A stretch of DNA of 64,000 nt from Eublepharis macularius (taxonomy: Eukaryota; Chordata; Lepidosauria; Squamata; Eublepharidae), in contig NC_072794.1 in assembly GCF_028583425.1 (NCBI RefSeq), positions 32,253,232 to 32,317,231 on the forward strand, in the 5' to 3' direction. The notes under the pieces were generated by a model. The model did no database searches. It was not told where the DNA came from and saw nothing but the letters and a program-made list of their open reading frames with translations. The number at the start of each line of letters is the position of its first letter. Position 1 is the first letter of the stretch. Both the position numbers and the translations under genes were made by a program. This document shows, piece after piece, positions 1 to 9,619 of the stretch.

Positions 1-90
1 GCCCCAGTTCAGGGAATTTTGTGGTTCGTGAAAACACACGAACCACAAACCACATGGTTTGGTTTTTCCGCAGTTTGTGGCCACCCCTAC
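1..90. repeat. fragment of a GGTTCG-rich foldback repeat, cut by the window edge
   Basis: The first 90 bases carry inverted runs of the type TGTGGTTCGTG / CACGAACCACA. The same vocabulary (GGTTCG, CGAACC) recurs at about 12095-12345, which suggests an interspersed foldback repeat. The left end is missing. I do not recognise the family. Confidence 0.4.
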
Positions 91-1242
91 TGGAGATCCA
101 ATCTCCGTTCCACTGGAAATGCTCCAGCATCTCATCTGTAGAAGCTACTGTTACCAAACAGGACCCTATTGTCTGTCATTATGCACTAAGTTGTACAAAA
201 TGGAGGGAGAGGGTTTTACATGACAGGGAGAATGTTTGCAACAGGTTTTTTTTTTTTTTTACATTTCACACTCTTTTTATGCCACTGGCTTATGTGAAAT
301 TGATTGGGCCTTCTTATCAAGGATGAGATTCCTCCATGAGGACATAATAATTCTGGTATTCCTGGGCCAGGAATTCAACTGAGAGATTTGGCATTTTTTA
401 AAGCCATATAGGAAAACCAGGACAGATCCTAAGTCTCTGCATATCCTCACGCCTGAAAAACATTCTGCCACCCTGGCCTGGGCATGCACTGGCAATTATG
501 TTTGTACTAGTCATGTTACCAGCATTTTCAGTGATGGAAACAATTGCCTAAGAGTCCATCCTGAAAAAGCACAACTTTCCAGCTTACTGCCAAGATGCGG
601 AAACAGGCTGACCCAGACCAAGGCACAGCTAAAGATCATTCCAAATACTGAGTCACCCAAAACAGTCACACTGAAGTGGAGTCTTCTGACTAAAGGTGAG
701 CAGGCAGTTTGTTGCCATGATTTGCTTTGCGACCTCCCATACATTGTGGGTTTGTTTGGAAGGGGTGCTGCTTATCAGAAACATACCCTTGGACATTTCT
801 GTAAGATTAACCAACTGATAAATATAAGGCTGGACAGCAAGAAGTTTGGGCTACTCCTGCTTCCGAAAACCACTGCAGCACCATTGCTTCAGCTGCCTGG
901 AGCTCTCAGGCTATACGTCAGTAATTAATCTCCAGAAGGGAAAACTGATGAAATAAGAATGAAATAACTGCACCGGGAGTGCTTAAAAACAAAACAAAAG
1001 TAGGAGCAGCAGGAGAGAAAATTCTGCATGATGTTTTTCCTTTCTGGAGATTTTCTTCTTCATGAGCTACAGTACCTGCTCCCCTCCTCACCAAAAATGG
1101 ATGATGCTGGGATATTGGAAAGTTGTGCTAAACTTGGTGGACTAGGAATTATGAACCATAAAGGTTATAGACCTCTCAGATCCAGTTTTCTGTCTGTACA
1201 ATGAGAGTAGAAACAACATCCACTCAATGGGCTGTTAGGAGA
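91..1242. other. COLGALT2 intron 4 sequence, nothing recognised
   Basis: This stretch lies downstream (minus strand) of COLGALT2 exon 4, so it should be intron 4. It has a short poly-T run near 246-259. I see no peptide on the minus strand resembling the next COLGALT2 exon, so exon 5 is taken to be outside the window. Confidence 0.6.
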
Positions 1243-1463
1243 AGGTGGTAGTGGAGAGTGCCATCAAGTCATAGCTGACTTATGGCAACCACTTCTGGGG
1301 TTTTCAAGACAAGAGACTAACAGAAGTGGTTTGCCATTGCCTGCCTCTGCATAGCAGCCCTGGTCTTCTTTGGAGGTCTCCCATCCAATTGTTAACCAAG
1401 GTCGACCCTGCTTAGCTTCCAAGATCTGATGAGATCGGGCTTGCCTGGGCAATCCAGGTCAGG
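1243..1463 (-). mobile_element. 5S-rRNA-derived SINE, full-length-like
   Basis: Read on the minus strand it starts with a 5S rRNA-like head, including GATCTCATCAGATCTTGGAA, then AAGCTAAGCAGGGTCGACC and GGATGGGAGACC, which correspond to the internal promoter region of 5S rRNA. A body follows with GGCAATGGCAAACCAC and GTTAGTCTCTTG, ending with a motif related to GTCAGCTATGACTTGATGGC. Copies at 22537, 61440, 63465 and a 3' piece at 15949 share this layout. It is a SINE, not a functional 5S gene, because it diverges from 5S and is fused to a non-5S body. Confidence 0.8.
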
Positions 1464-2289
1464 AGAAGGAAGGGAAGAGAATACTATTAAGTACAATATA
1501 TATGAAATGCATAATTTTAAAAACGTACTGTTTCAGACAATCAGATCAGGATAGCATCAAAGTTATTCCATAACAGCAACTGCCACCATCTGATAGAAGG
1601 CAAAGTACTGGGCCAAAGAACGCAACATTGACACAAGCTTTACACTTGTTATGGGCTTGTTTTAATGATTATCCCTAATTACCAGCAAATTGCCTGGACT
1701 CCAGGGCCTTGCAGTTGACAGGTAAATAATCAGTTGGCAGCCCTGGCCTGCAAATGCTCAGCGAGTAAGCATTTTCAGATGACAAGCTAATGCTAATTGT
1801 TCACATACTGTACTGAAGTAAAATACTGCTGGTTGATTTTAGGCAGCTAACAAAACAGAAACTAGACTAAATGAAAGAGGCCTCCCTACCTCATACGCAA
1901 CAGTGAATCTGCTTGAGCTGTTAATTTACTTGCATGTCCAGAGCCACTCTATGCTTTTGTTATATTTTTTGCGCTTCCTTCAGAAAGGCTTAGAGTGTCC
2001 AGTCCAGGCACTGACCAGGCAGAGACCCACTAGTTGCTCACAGACCATTCTCACGTATGTGTGGTACTATTATAACAGGAACTACAGGGCTCTTATTGTG
2101 CTTGGGTTTGTTTTTTACCCTAAAGTAGACTGGAGATGGGGGTTGGTAATACGTCTTCCTAGTACTGCTGTGGTCTTAATTCCTATCAGACACGCCCCCC
2201 CCCCCCCGCCAACCGCCAACCCACATGGCTGCTTCTTACAGCTAAAGTACAAATTAGGGAACCTGATGACAGATTCGCAGCATCATGTA
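1464..2289. other. intron 4 sequence, no gene seen
   Basis: AT-rich intronic sequence with a poly-C run around 2193-2207. A long plus-strand open frame at 1903-2472 runs from this stretch into a transposon and has no recognisable protein similarity; I treat it as chance. Confidence 0.55.
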
Positions 2290-2486
2290 GGGTCTCTCTA
2301 CACGAGACGCCTTGGCATATGTTCGTCAAGTGTAGGGAGACACAATGTTAACTGGGAAGCATATTATAAAAGGACAGAGCCGGAGGCAGAGGAGATTGCT
2401 CCTCAGAGGGTTTGTAACATTCATCTTCGACTTCCTGAAGGCTCTGTCAATTTAACTGGAGCTGCCTTCTAGAGCCAGTCTATTAT

Positions 2487-2517
<31 letters not shown>

Positions 2518-2974
2518 GATTTATATACCCCCCTTCAAGACAACTTAATGCCCACTCAGAGCAGTTTACAAAGTACATTATTATTATCCCCACAACAATC
2601 ACCCTGTGAGGTGGGTGGGGCTGAGAGAGTTCTGAGAAGCTGTGACTGACCCAAGGTCACCCATCTGGCTTCAAGCGGAGTAGGAAATCAAACCCGGCTC
2701 TCCAGATTAGAATACTGCCACTTTTAATCACTACAGAGGGCAGCAAGGAATGGGAATGGGCTGGAGCTGCCTTCTAGAGCCAGGCTTGGACCTGGAGAGG
2801 TTATAATGGGCTGAAGTTTCCATTCTGGCATTTCACAGCCCCTTTACAACTCATTGTATAGCAAAGCCTTTGCCCTGCTGCTGGCTCTGTCTTTTAAAAC
2901 TACACTTCTTGGCTAACACTGCATCTCCCGACACATGTTCTTCATGTGTCAAATGTCTCATGTAGAGAGACTCG
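2290..2974. mobile_element. foldback MITE (CTCTCTACACGAGAC family), interrupted by a SINE
   Basis: The left arm begins with TCTCTCTACACGAGACGCC, then GTTCGTCAAGTGTAGGGAGA and GTTAACTGGGAAGC. The right arm is its inverse and ends ATGTAGAGAGACTCG. The same element occurs at 47745-48197 and 38878-39271. No coding capacity is seen, so it is a non-autonomous DNA-transposon-like foldback element. A MIR-like SINE (2480-2738) sits inside, flanked by a 23-bp direct repeat. The superfamily is not certain. Confidence 0.7.
2480..2738 (-). mobile_element. MIR/CORE-like tRNA SINE with (CAA)n tail, nested
   Basis: Read on the minus strand: a tRNA-like head with GGTTTGATTTCC (B box), the MIR-like core (CTTGGGTCAGTCACAGC, CCCACCTCACAGGGTG), the TGTAAACTGCTCTGAGTGGG segment, and a (TTG)n tail, seen as CAACAACAA on the plus strand at 2489-2518. 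It lies inside the foldback element at 2290-2974, so it inserted later. The 3' segment resembles L2/CR1-type tails, implying LINE-driven mobilisation. Confidence 0.75.
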
Positions 2975-3155
2975 TAGAGTTTGGCCATTGTTTCGTCCCT
3001 TGTTAGCACTGTCTCTCCCATCTCCTCTTGTTCCAACATTTGACTGTTAAGTTCCTTGGAGTAGGGACCTTTCTACTGTTATCTGCTCACCTATAAAGCT
3101 CCATTTACATCGACACTGCTGTACAGATAAGTAATAATATAGTAACATTGCTTGC
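2975..3155 (-). other. start of COLGALT2 intron 4 with a GC donor
   Basis: Read on the minus strand, exon 4 ends CCTCAG and the intron begins GCAAGC. A GT donor that would keep the homologous exon boundary is absent. AG|GCAAG is the usual context of natural GC-AG introns. Confidence 0.75.
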
Positions 3156-3290
3156 CTGAGGAGTCATTCCACACCAGAAGTTTGAGTAGAGATTGCGTGA
3201 TTCAAGCATTGGTGCCACAATGGTCTTGTTCTCCGCTATCAACAGATTCAGCACTTCTGGGTTTGTCAGGAAGTTATCAGAATCGATGAA
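3156..3290 (-). CDS. COLGALT2: COLGALT2 coding exon 4 (procollagen galactosyltransferase 2)
   Basis: The minus strand encodes exactly 45 codons, residues 169-213 of the predicted protein, beginning [10 protein letters not shown], passing [13 protein letters not shown] and ending NFWCGMTPQ. This is the GT25-family region containing a D-x-D motif (Asp171-Ser-Asp173), the expected metal/UDP-galactose site of the N-terminal glycosyltransferase domain; human COLGALT2 has a D-V-D here. The acceptor is TTTTTCTAG. The donor is CAG|GCAAGC, a GC rather than GT donor. The frame is phase 0 at both ends and joins exon 3 without a break. The protein adds galactose to hydroxylysine of procollagen in the ER. 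Later exons, including the C-terminal ER-retention signal known in this family, lie outside the window. COLGALT1 is less likely because exon 3 matches COLGALT2 almost residue for residue. Confidence 0.92.
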
Positions 3291-4362
3291 CTAGAAAAAC
3301 AGTGAAGACATTGGCTTGGATCTGATGATGTGCATACAGAAACATAAACAAATTGAGCACAATACACGTGCAAAAGATCTTGGGCTACACCTAGCACTTT
3401 TGTCTCTATATAATTTAGGGCCCAGAAATTGGTAGTATAGAATTTTGTGCAAGTGGAAAGTCATGTGGGGATACAGTAAGTTTGACAGTGCAAGTGGCTG
3501 CCACAAGCATCCTCTTGCATTTCCATTTGTGCAAGAGCTCTAGCACAAGTGGAAATTTTGCACTGGAATCAACCCAATAATGCGAGATTTTGTTCCAATC
3601 AGGTTGTGGGGACAGGCTGTCTGGAAGAATCATTTTTTTAAAGAGCCTTAGTTATCCTGAGCTCCTGGGATACAGCAAAATGAACAAGTAAGTAGAGACT
3701 TCCACCACAAATCTATCAGCATTAAGCTAACCAACATTTACACTGGACTCCAGCCAATGCAAACATTGGTCAACTTTACAACTGCTTATATGTGCACACC
3801 AACAAGTGACGCTATTTAGTAGGTGATCACCACCGAACTGGAATGGAGACCCTGTCCTTATTAACTCCATAAACAACAGCAAAAACCTCCAAATATTTTG
3901 TACCAGGCCCGTAGAAATAGTCCAAGGCTGGAGCCATTAGAGGGCAAGAACTTAAAACGAGATACAGCTGAACCTTGCTTGGGCCTAGCATGGAACAACT
4001 GTGGTAGTAATAAGAGGATTTATCCCAGCAGGATTAGAGTGCATGTGCCTCACCAAAGAAAATGCATCTAGGATAAGAAGCAGCTGGACTTTCAGGCAAG
4101 TTTAAACCCTAACATCCTTCTCTTTGGAACTTAACTACTGAATAAGTGGGAAGAGAGTGTAAATTTGTATTGAGGCTGCACCTTAGAGCTCCCTTAGGCC
4201 TTTTGGCAACAGCAATATTGAGTTATAGATACTATCCATGAATCCAGCAAGGGATGGTTGTGTATTAATTTTGTTACACCTAAATACAACCACACAGTTC
4301 TTCAATGGTGGATGGTTGGCTGGCTAAAAATTCACTCTTCATCTATATGAATACCTCCTTAC
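3291..4362 (-). other. COLGALT2 intron 3, proximal part
   Basis: Intron 3 spans 3291-5632 (2,342 bp) and has ordinary ends: GTAAGA donor at exon 3 and TTTTTCTAG acceptor at exon 4. I see no gene or clear repeat in this part. Confidence 0.7.
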
Positions 4363-4856
4363 TAGGGTTGCCAGATTCCCTGTACTCCCAGCGGGAGGTA
4401 GGGGCCCCAGCACCTACCTTTTGGGTGTTTCCTTTGCGTGCGTACGCACCACCAGCCCTGCACAATAACGTCAATTCCGGGAAGTGATGTCATCACACAG
4501 GCCATGGTTCAAATTGGCCGAATTGGTCTGGAACAGGTTGCTGCAGCGTGGGGGAGCACTCCCCATCTGGCAGCGGCTGGATCTGGGCTGTTTCGGGCCT
4601 GAATTGGGCCGAATTGGGCCCGAAATGGCCTGGATCAGGCCCAAATTGGCCTGGTATGGGCCGCTGCCATGTGAGGGAGCACTCCCCCACCCAGCAGTGG
4701 CCCAATCCATGCCATTTCAGGCCCACAGGAGCACGCTGCGCCGCCCAGGAGCGCGCCCATGAGGCCCATACTTTCCCCATCAGCCAGGTAAGGGGGGCGG
4801 GGGTGGAGGGTGGGAGTAGGGGATCCCCTGCCCCCAGTGGGGGACTGGCAACCCTA
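4363..4856. mobile_element. hAT-type non-autonomous transposon (TAGGGTTGCCA family, long GGCC-rich form)
   Basis: The element begins TAGGGTTGCCAG and ends CTGGCAACCCTA, so its termini are inverted repeats. It is flanked on both sides by the perfect 8-bp duplication CTCCTTAC (4355-4362 and 4857-4864). An 8-bp target duplication is the hallmark of hAT transposons. The centre is rich in AATTGGGCC/AAATGGCC units in both orientations. The several short open frames here are by-products of that repetitive GC-rich centre. A related 424-bp copy lies at 29904-30327. Confidence 0.85.
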
Positions 4857-5632
4857 CTCCTTACACAGGTACTTACCCTACTCTTCTTTTGCCTGAACCC
4901 TACTCCTTACACAGGTATTCACTTGAACAAGGAGAGGTAGAGAATCCAGGTTACAGAGCACGTTTAGGAATCTTAAAGGTGCATCCTAAACAGAATTTTT
5001 GTAGCAAGCCAATTACAAAGTCACATTCAACCCATTCTGGTCAGATGTACAACCTTCTCTTAAGTACTGAGCTCAGGGAAACCTGTTCTTCCTATTGGCT
5101 GACCATGGTGACAATCACGAAGCCCACCCACGAACAGTTTTTCAAGCAAAATAAAACTCACTTTTTAAAAATGAAAGATGCCCAACATTTTAGTACATAA
5201 ACTTCCCAGGTACCTGGATTTTTTTAAAGAAAGGCAAGAGACGGAAGTGTGAAAAAGGAGAAATCAGCATTCGAATTGGAAAGGTGTCATTTGAAAAGTG
5301 AAGGTAGGTGAAAGCTAAGCTTACCCAACAGCAGGGAGAACAAACGGCCCAACCTATTAAAGGACTGATGGTTGGAAACCTTCATCCTCTTCCATTACTA
5401 GGAAGAAGAGGACAGGGTGATAGATTTAGGAAAGAGGATTTCTGAAGCTAGGGAGAACAAAGGTACCTATATCCCAAAATGCTACAGATACAAAAACATT
5501 TTACAGTGAGGAGAAACTTCAGTAAAATTGCCCCCCCCCCTTTCCCACTCAGAGGAAGATTTTTTTTTTCTTTGTAATATTCAGTTTGGCTGTTTTTCTT
5601 CTTCTCTTTTGTCAACAACCTGGAACTCTTAC
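4857..5632 (-). other. COLGALT2 intron 3, distal part
   Basis: Just after the hAT element a block containing CCTACTCCTTACACAGGTA occurs twice (about 4853 and 4899), a short local duplication that includes the target site. A poly-C run lies at about 5530-5540. Nothing else is recognised. Confidence 0.55.
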
Positions 5633-5750
5633 CATGATGTAGTCAGACCATTTTTCTCTGGCAGTTCTCAGAGCCGCCTGCCGCAGCTTCATCACGTGGG
5701 TAAACCTGGAGTTCGGCCAGTGTTTGGGCCCAATCTCGTCTGGATAAGAC
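5633..5750 (-). CDS. COLGALT2: COLGALT2 coding exon 3
   Basis: The minus strand encodes the last base of Gln129 and then 39 codons, residues 130-168, starting [16 protein letters not shown] and ending [10 protein letters not shown]. This nearly matches human COLGALT2 and is more distant from COLGALT1 (which has DEEGPKHW and ARDMWADYI), so it decides the paralogue. The acceptor is TGTTTTGTAG and the donor ATG|GTAAGA. The exon enters in phase 2 and leaves in phase 0. The segment belongs to the first glycosyltransferase domain, just before the D-x-D motif in exon 4. One small difference from human is Met168 where human has Leu. Confidence 0.97.
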
Positions 5751-7606
5751 CTACAAAACATCAGGCAAAAAGGGGGGGGGGGAATATTGCCTTGCAGTGT
5801 TACACACACTAATTCATGCAGGTCTGCCCAGTAATATTTCCTTTCTGACTTCAGTGTTTTTAAAAAAGGAGAAGAAAAAGCAAATATACTCAGTCACCTT
5901 GAGTGCCCCAAAAAGTAAGAGTAGAAGAAGATTTCTGAGCAAAGAAAACGCTCGCTGATTTATTTTGGGAGTGTATACCCAGGACTCAGTAGGACATGCA
6001 GCATCACTGCACTTCCTGTTCCGTGTCTGCATTAAAAGGAACCTTGTTTAAAAAAAAAAAAAAGATGGAAACTTTTTTCCAGGTTTGCATAAAGCTGCTT
6101 GTATAAAACAAAATGGTGATTAACTTAAGAAATTCATGACCATAAGGTGTAGCGAGGGACCCATCTAACTTTGATGGCTTTTTAAAAGAAGGATTAGAAA
6201 GATTAATGGGGAGAAGACCATCCAGGACTATCACTCGCATGCCCAGCTTGTCGTTGAGCATGCAGAGGCATGTGGCTGCCCACTGATAGAGAGTACTGGG
6301 CCAGGTGCCCTTGGTATAATGCAGGAGGGCAACTGTTATTGGCACTGTCTTGCTGACATTCCATTTTCCTTCTCCTTTCTGACAAGGAAGGTTAGTGTGT
6401 TTAGAATGTTGGATGAGGATCTGGGAAACCCAGGTTTGAATCCCCACTCTGCCTGGAAGCTCCCTGGGTAATCTTGGGCCAGTCACACGCTCTCAGCCTA
6501 ACCCACCTCACAAGGTTGTTGTGAAGAAAAATAGAGAAGGGGAGAATGGCGTTGTAAGTTGCTTTTGGCCCTCACTGAGGAGAAAAGGGAGGTAAAGCTA
6601 TCTAAATAAATAAGCAATGAAATGCTCAAACAAGCAGCCCTGGAATGCATGGCAAACCTGGCTTATCCCTATGAAATACAGGTTGAGGGAGGCACTCTTT
6701 TTTTCATGGTTAAATTTTGAGTGCCACTTTACATAACACAAGATCAATGGGAGAAAAATTAATCCCTTGAGAAGCATTTACTGTTTAAGGCAGAGTTCTG
6801 AAAAGATGGAGGTTGGCTTCCCTAAGACTGAAAGTTCTCTGATTTACATACTTATCCTGAGAAATGTATGTTCAAACTCTAGAAGACAGAGAAGCAAGTA
6901 CATTTTCATCACAAACCAAGTGTCATAGCAGCCAGGTATTAAATGTATATCTGGTTAATCTAAGCCAATTATACTAACCCACTGGAGTTGATTCCATATG
7001 AAAACAGAACACATCCCCAAATGGTTGTAATAGTACCTTCAGCAAGCTTTGTATTTGCACAGTACTCTTGCTGCATAACTCCAAAGCTTTCTAACCAAAT
7101 ATATTTTATCAATCTTTTGGCTGCCAGCAATTAGTCCCAACTGACATATCAAGAAGACTTCATTGGCTTAACAAGTTCTCACTAAGTAAGGGTTTGACTG
7201 GCAGGCACAGGTGGGGTGCTAGCCCTTTTCAGAGCAGACAGAGTGGGAAGGGTAATGGCATGGGTAATATGACTAAATATTGCGGGGGGAGACACAACAC
7301 AGGCCTGCCATTTTAAGCAGCCCCAGGTTGAATGTCAAATCCAGTTCTACCAATGAGAGGACCCAGAAAACAACATGTGGGAAGGGCAGGACAAATGAAT
7401 TGCCATTCCTCTGCCCCCACCCCTAATGTCTTCTACTGTGCACATTTGAGAGGCAAGACAGTTGGAGAGTGTCTTTCAGCTTCGTCCTTCCCGCTTCCCT
7501 GCTAGGGGTAAAGTAGCATCGCAGAAGAAATTCCCTAACACCAAGGGAGCTGAAGTTTATTCCTCTCATTACTTTCACAGAGAAAACCCGGTGTTCCAGT
7601 ACTCAC
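5751..7606 (-). other. COLGALT2 intron 2
   Basis: Intron 2 is 1,856 bp with a GTGAGT donor and a TTTGTAG acceptor. It contains a (G)n run at 5771-5780, a poly-A run at about 6051-6063 and a MIR-like SINE at about 6385-6615. The minus-strand open frame at 6004-6486 overlaps that SINE and encodes nothing recognisable. Confidence 0.75.
6385..6615 (+). mobile_element. diverged MIR/CORE-like tRNA SINE
   Basis: It contains the B-box-like GGTTTGAATCCCC, the core CTTGGGCCAGTCAC, and CCACCTCACAAGGTTGTTGTG, followed by the AGGGAGGTAAAGC tail and TAAATAAATAA. The layout matches the copies at 8051 and 58016, but it is more decayed. Confidence 0.65.
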
Positions 7607-7717
7607 TGAGGGTTATCCATTGGCCTCCACTCCACATAGTGATACAGCTTCTGTACATTCTTCAACCACTCTCTCAGGATACCCGTTGTGTTGTCAATGT
7701 TGTGGTCTGTGGCTACC
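7607..7717 (-). CDS. COLGALT2: COLGALT2 coding exon 2
   Basis: The minus strand completes Trp92 and encodes 36 further codons (residues 93-128), running [17 protein letters not shown], then [14 protein letters not shown], with two bases of Gln129 left over. The ATDHNxDNT and HYVEWRP blocks are typical of COLGALT1/2. The acceptor is ATACTTTAG and the donor CTCA|GTGAGT. The exon enters and leaves in phase 2, so it joins exon 1 (TG|G) and exon 3 (CA|G) exactly. The residues form part of the first Rossmann-like nucleotide-sugar domain of this GT25 enzyme. A long plus-strand open frame across the same bases (7462-7728) is only the antisense shadow. Confidence 0.95.
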
Positions 7718-8050
7718 CTAAAGTATGAATACACAGAACGATAACTCTACCTTCACAACCAAGATCATTTCAGAAAGGCCCCTGCTGGTCGGCAACTGCA
7801 GCTCTGTCATTGCTACCGTACATTGTTTGAGGGCCAGAGCTCTATTTTGAATCACAAACATGCACATATGTCCCTTCCAACCAACCTCTAGCAGCATCCT
7901 AAAATGGTACTAAGTAGGCACAAGTAGTATCAGTCATTGTATCCATTTTAGTTAGGAGTGCAAACTTTTTAATTACTTAAAATCAGAGCCAAAACATCAA
8001 GTTTTAATTAAGCAGTCAGCACAAAGCTATCTTTAGGTACAAAGGTGTAG
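7718..8050 (-). other. COLGALT2 intron 1, distal end
   Basis: Intron 1 runs from 52158 down to 7718 (about 44.4 kb). This last part before exon 2 has no recognised element. Confidence 0.7.
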
Positions 8051-8265
8051 AGTCCATGTGGTATAGTGAAAGTCCTAGACGGAGATCTAGGAGATCAAAG
8101 TTCAAAACCCCTCTCTACTCAAGCTCACTCGCGGACCTTGGGCCGGTCACACTCTCAACCTAACCTACCTCACAGGGTTGTTAGAGGATAAAATCAGAAA
8201 CGGAAAATCACAGAAGCCATTCTAAAAGCCTTGGAGGAGTGGTGGGATAAAATGTACTAGAGCAG
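8051..8265 (+). mobile_element. diverged MIR/CORE-like tRNA SINE
   Basis: It has a tRNA-like 5' part (GTGGTATAGTG, AGTTCAAAACCCC), the core CTTGGGCCGGTCACACTC, and CCTACCTCACAGGGTTGTTAG. It is a diverged member of the same family as 6385 and 58016. Confidence 0.65.
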
Positions 8266-9292
8266 CATTTCCTGGCCTGTGGGTTGGAAATCTGTATGTG
8301 CTTATTACTGGTCATTGGGTAATCCAACATTGTATATGAAATATTATAACTTGGTATGTATTTGTTATGCAATCTGATATTCAGACTTTTAAATATTTTT
8401 AATTGTTGTCCATGTATACTCTCTATAATAAATACTTGTAATTTTGTATATTTTGGTATAGTTAGCTTGACCCTCTCATTTCACTCACTATTTAGGGTTG
8501 AGTTTTTTCTCCTCCTCACCCCCTGTGGGATGGAAAGCCTATGAAAGTGGCTTCCAGGCTTTTGCAGTTTTATTGCTTTGTTCATGCTCTGACATGAACG
8601 TTTGGTGGGTCATCATACACTTTGGAATTGTGAGTCACTCTACCAAAAGGTGTAGTAGACCAATAGGTTACAAGAGGGAGGACCTCCAAGGGTGGGGAAA
8701 TCCCATCCCCTCTTACTAGTCCCTGCTTCCCCCTCTCTTGCTCTGTCTCTTTTTAACCCTTCCTTGCTCACATACACTCTTGTTCTTCTCCCTCTCCCTA
8801 ACCTGCCCGATTACCTGTTTTATTCCACCGTATTCAACTCAGCCAGTCATCCTGTTTCCTGCTCCCTCCACAAACCACCCAATTTACCTGTTCCCTCTAC
8901 CTTCCTCAGCACACTCAACTGGCCCACCACCCCTGTGGTTTTTTCTGTCCCAGTGATTCCACCCCACTTTAAATATTTCGCGCAGAATGATGAGTTGCTA
9001 AGAAACCAAACATGCAGCTGGAATGATTTTCCCCACATCTGTGTATGCCCAGGTGTTACTTTCTTGGAGTTTTTAATCCTAATATTTTACATATTTTTCA
9101 TATTCATACTTTTCATATTTCATATTACCCAGCTATGCAGAAAAATATGTCCCAGCCCTAGATGCCTTCTATTGCAGATTTTCTTTCATCGGCCTAGAAA
9201 GGACACTCGCACTATCACATGATTACTATCAGTGTTTGCTGTGCACACTGCATAAGCACATTGTGACTTTATATTACATTTTAAATGGGATG
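8266..9292. other. intron 1 sequence; pyrimidine-rich tract
   Basis: A notably C/T-rich tract lies at about 8700-8950, giving overlapping low-complexity open frames rich in Pro, Leu and Ser. I see no real gene. Confidence 0.5.
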
Positions 9293-9304
9293 TACCTATA
9301 ACCC

Positions 9305-9607
9305 GAAGAGCCCCGTGGTGCAGAGTGGTAAGCTGCAGTACTGCAGCCCAAGCTCTGCTCATGACCTGAGTTCGATCCTGGCAGAAGCCGGGTTCAAGTA
9401 GCCAGCTCAAGGTTGACTCAGCCTTCCATCCTTCCGAGGTCAGTAAAATGAGTACCCAGGTTCCTGGGGATAAAGTGTAGCTGACTGGGGAAGGCAATGG
9501 CAAAACAACCCGGAACAAAGTCTGCCAAGAAAATGTCATGATGCGACGTCCCCCCATGGGTCAGTAATGACTCGGTGCTTGCACAGGGGACTACCTTTAC
9601 CTATCTT
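9305..9607 (+). mobile_element. Sauria-type tRNA SINE, complete with 12-bp TSD
   Basis: It begins with a tRNA-like promoter (AGCCCCGTGGTGCAGAGTGG as A box, GAGTTCGATCC as B box). The central body contains GGTTGACTCAGCCTTCCATC and ends CTTGCACAGGGGACTACC with TTTACC units. It is flanked by the perfect direct repeat TACCTATAACCC (9293-9304 and 9608-9619). The TTTACCT-type tail matches the tail type of BovB/RTE LINEs, the accepted partner of Sauria SINEs, and a BovB fragment lies at 24280. It is well preserved and so relatively young. Confidence 0.88.
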
Positions 9608-9619
9608 TACCTATAACCC

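Noticed and set aside
1380..1445. Possible 5S rRNA gene
   Set aside because: Only part of 5S is recognisable, fused to a SINE body that recurs in several copies; therefore a 5S-derived SINE.
1903..2472. 189-codon plus-strand open frame
   Set aside because: It runs from unique intron sequence into a foldback transposon, includes a poly-Pro run made by a poly-C tract, and has no recognisable domain.
1..3155. COLGALT2 exon 5
   Set aside because: I searched the minus strand for the conserved segment following exon 4 and found no matching peptide with splice sites; it is probably beyond the left edge.
4363..4856. CRISPR-like array from repeated GGCC units
   Set aside because: Units are irregular, short and inverted, within a transposon in a vertebrate intron; no regular repeat-spacer pattern.
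9305..9380. Possible tRNA gene
   Set aside because: The A and B boxes are the head of a SINE with body, tail and target duplication; the cloverleaf is not preserved.
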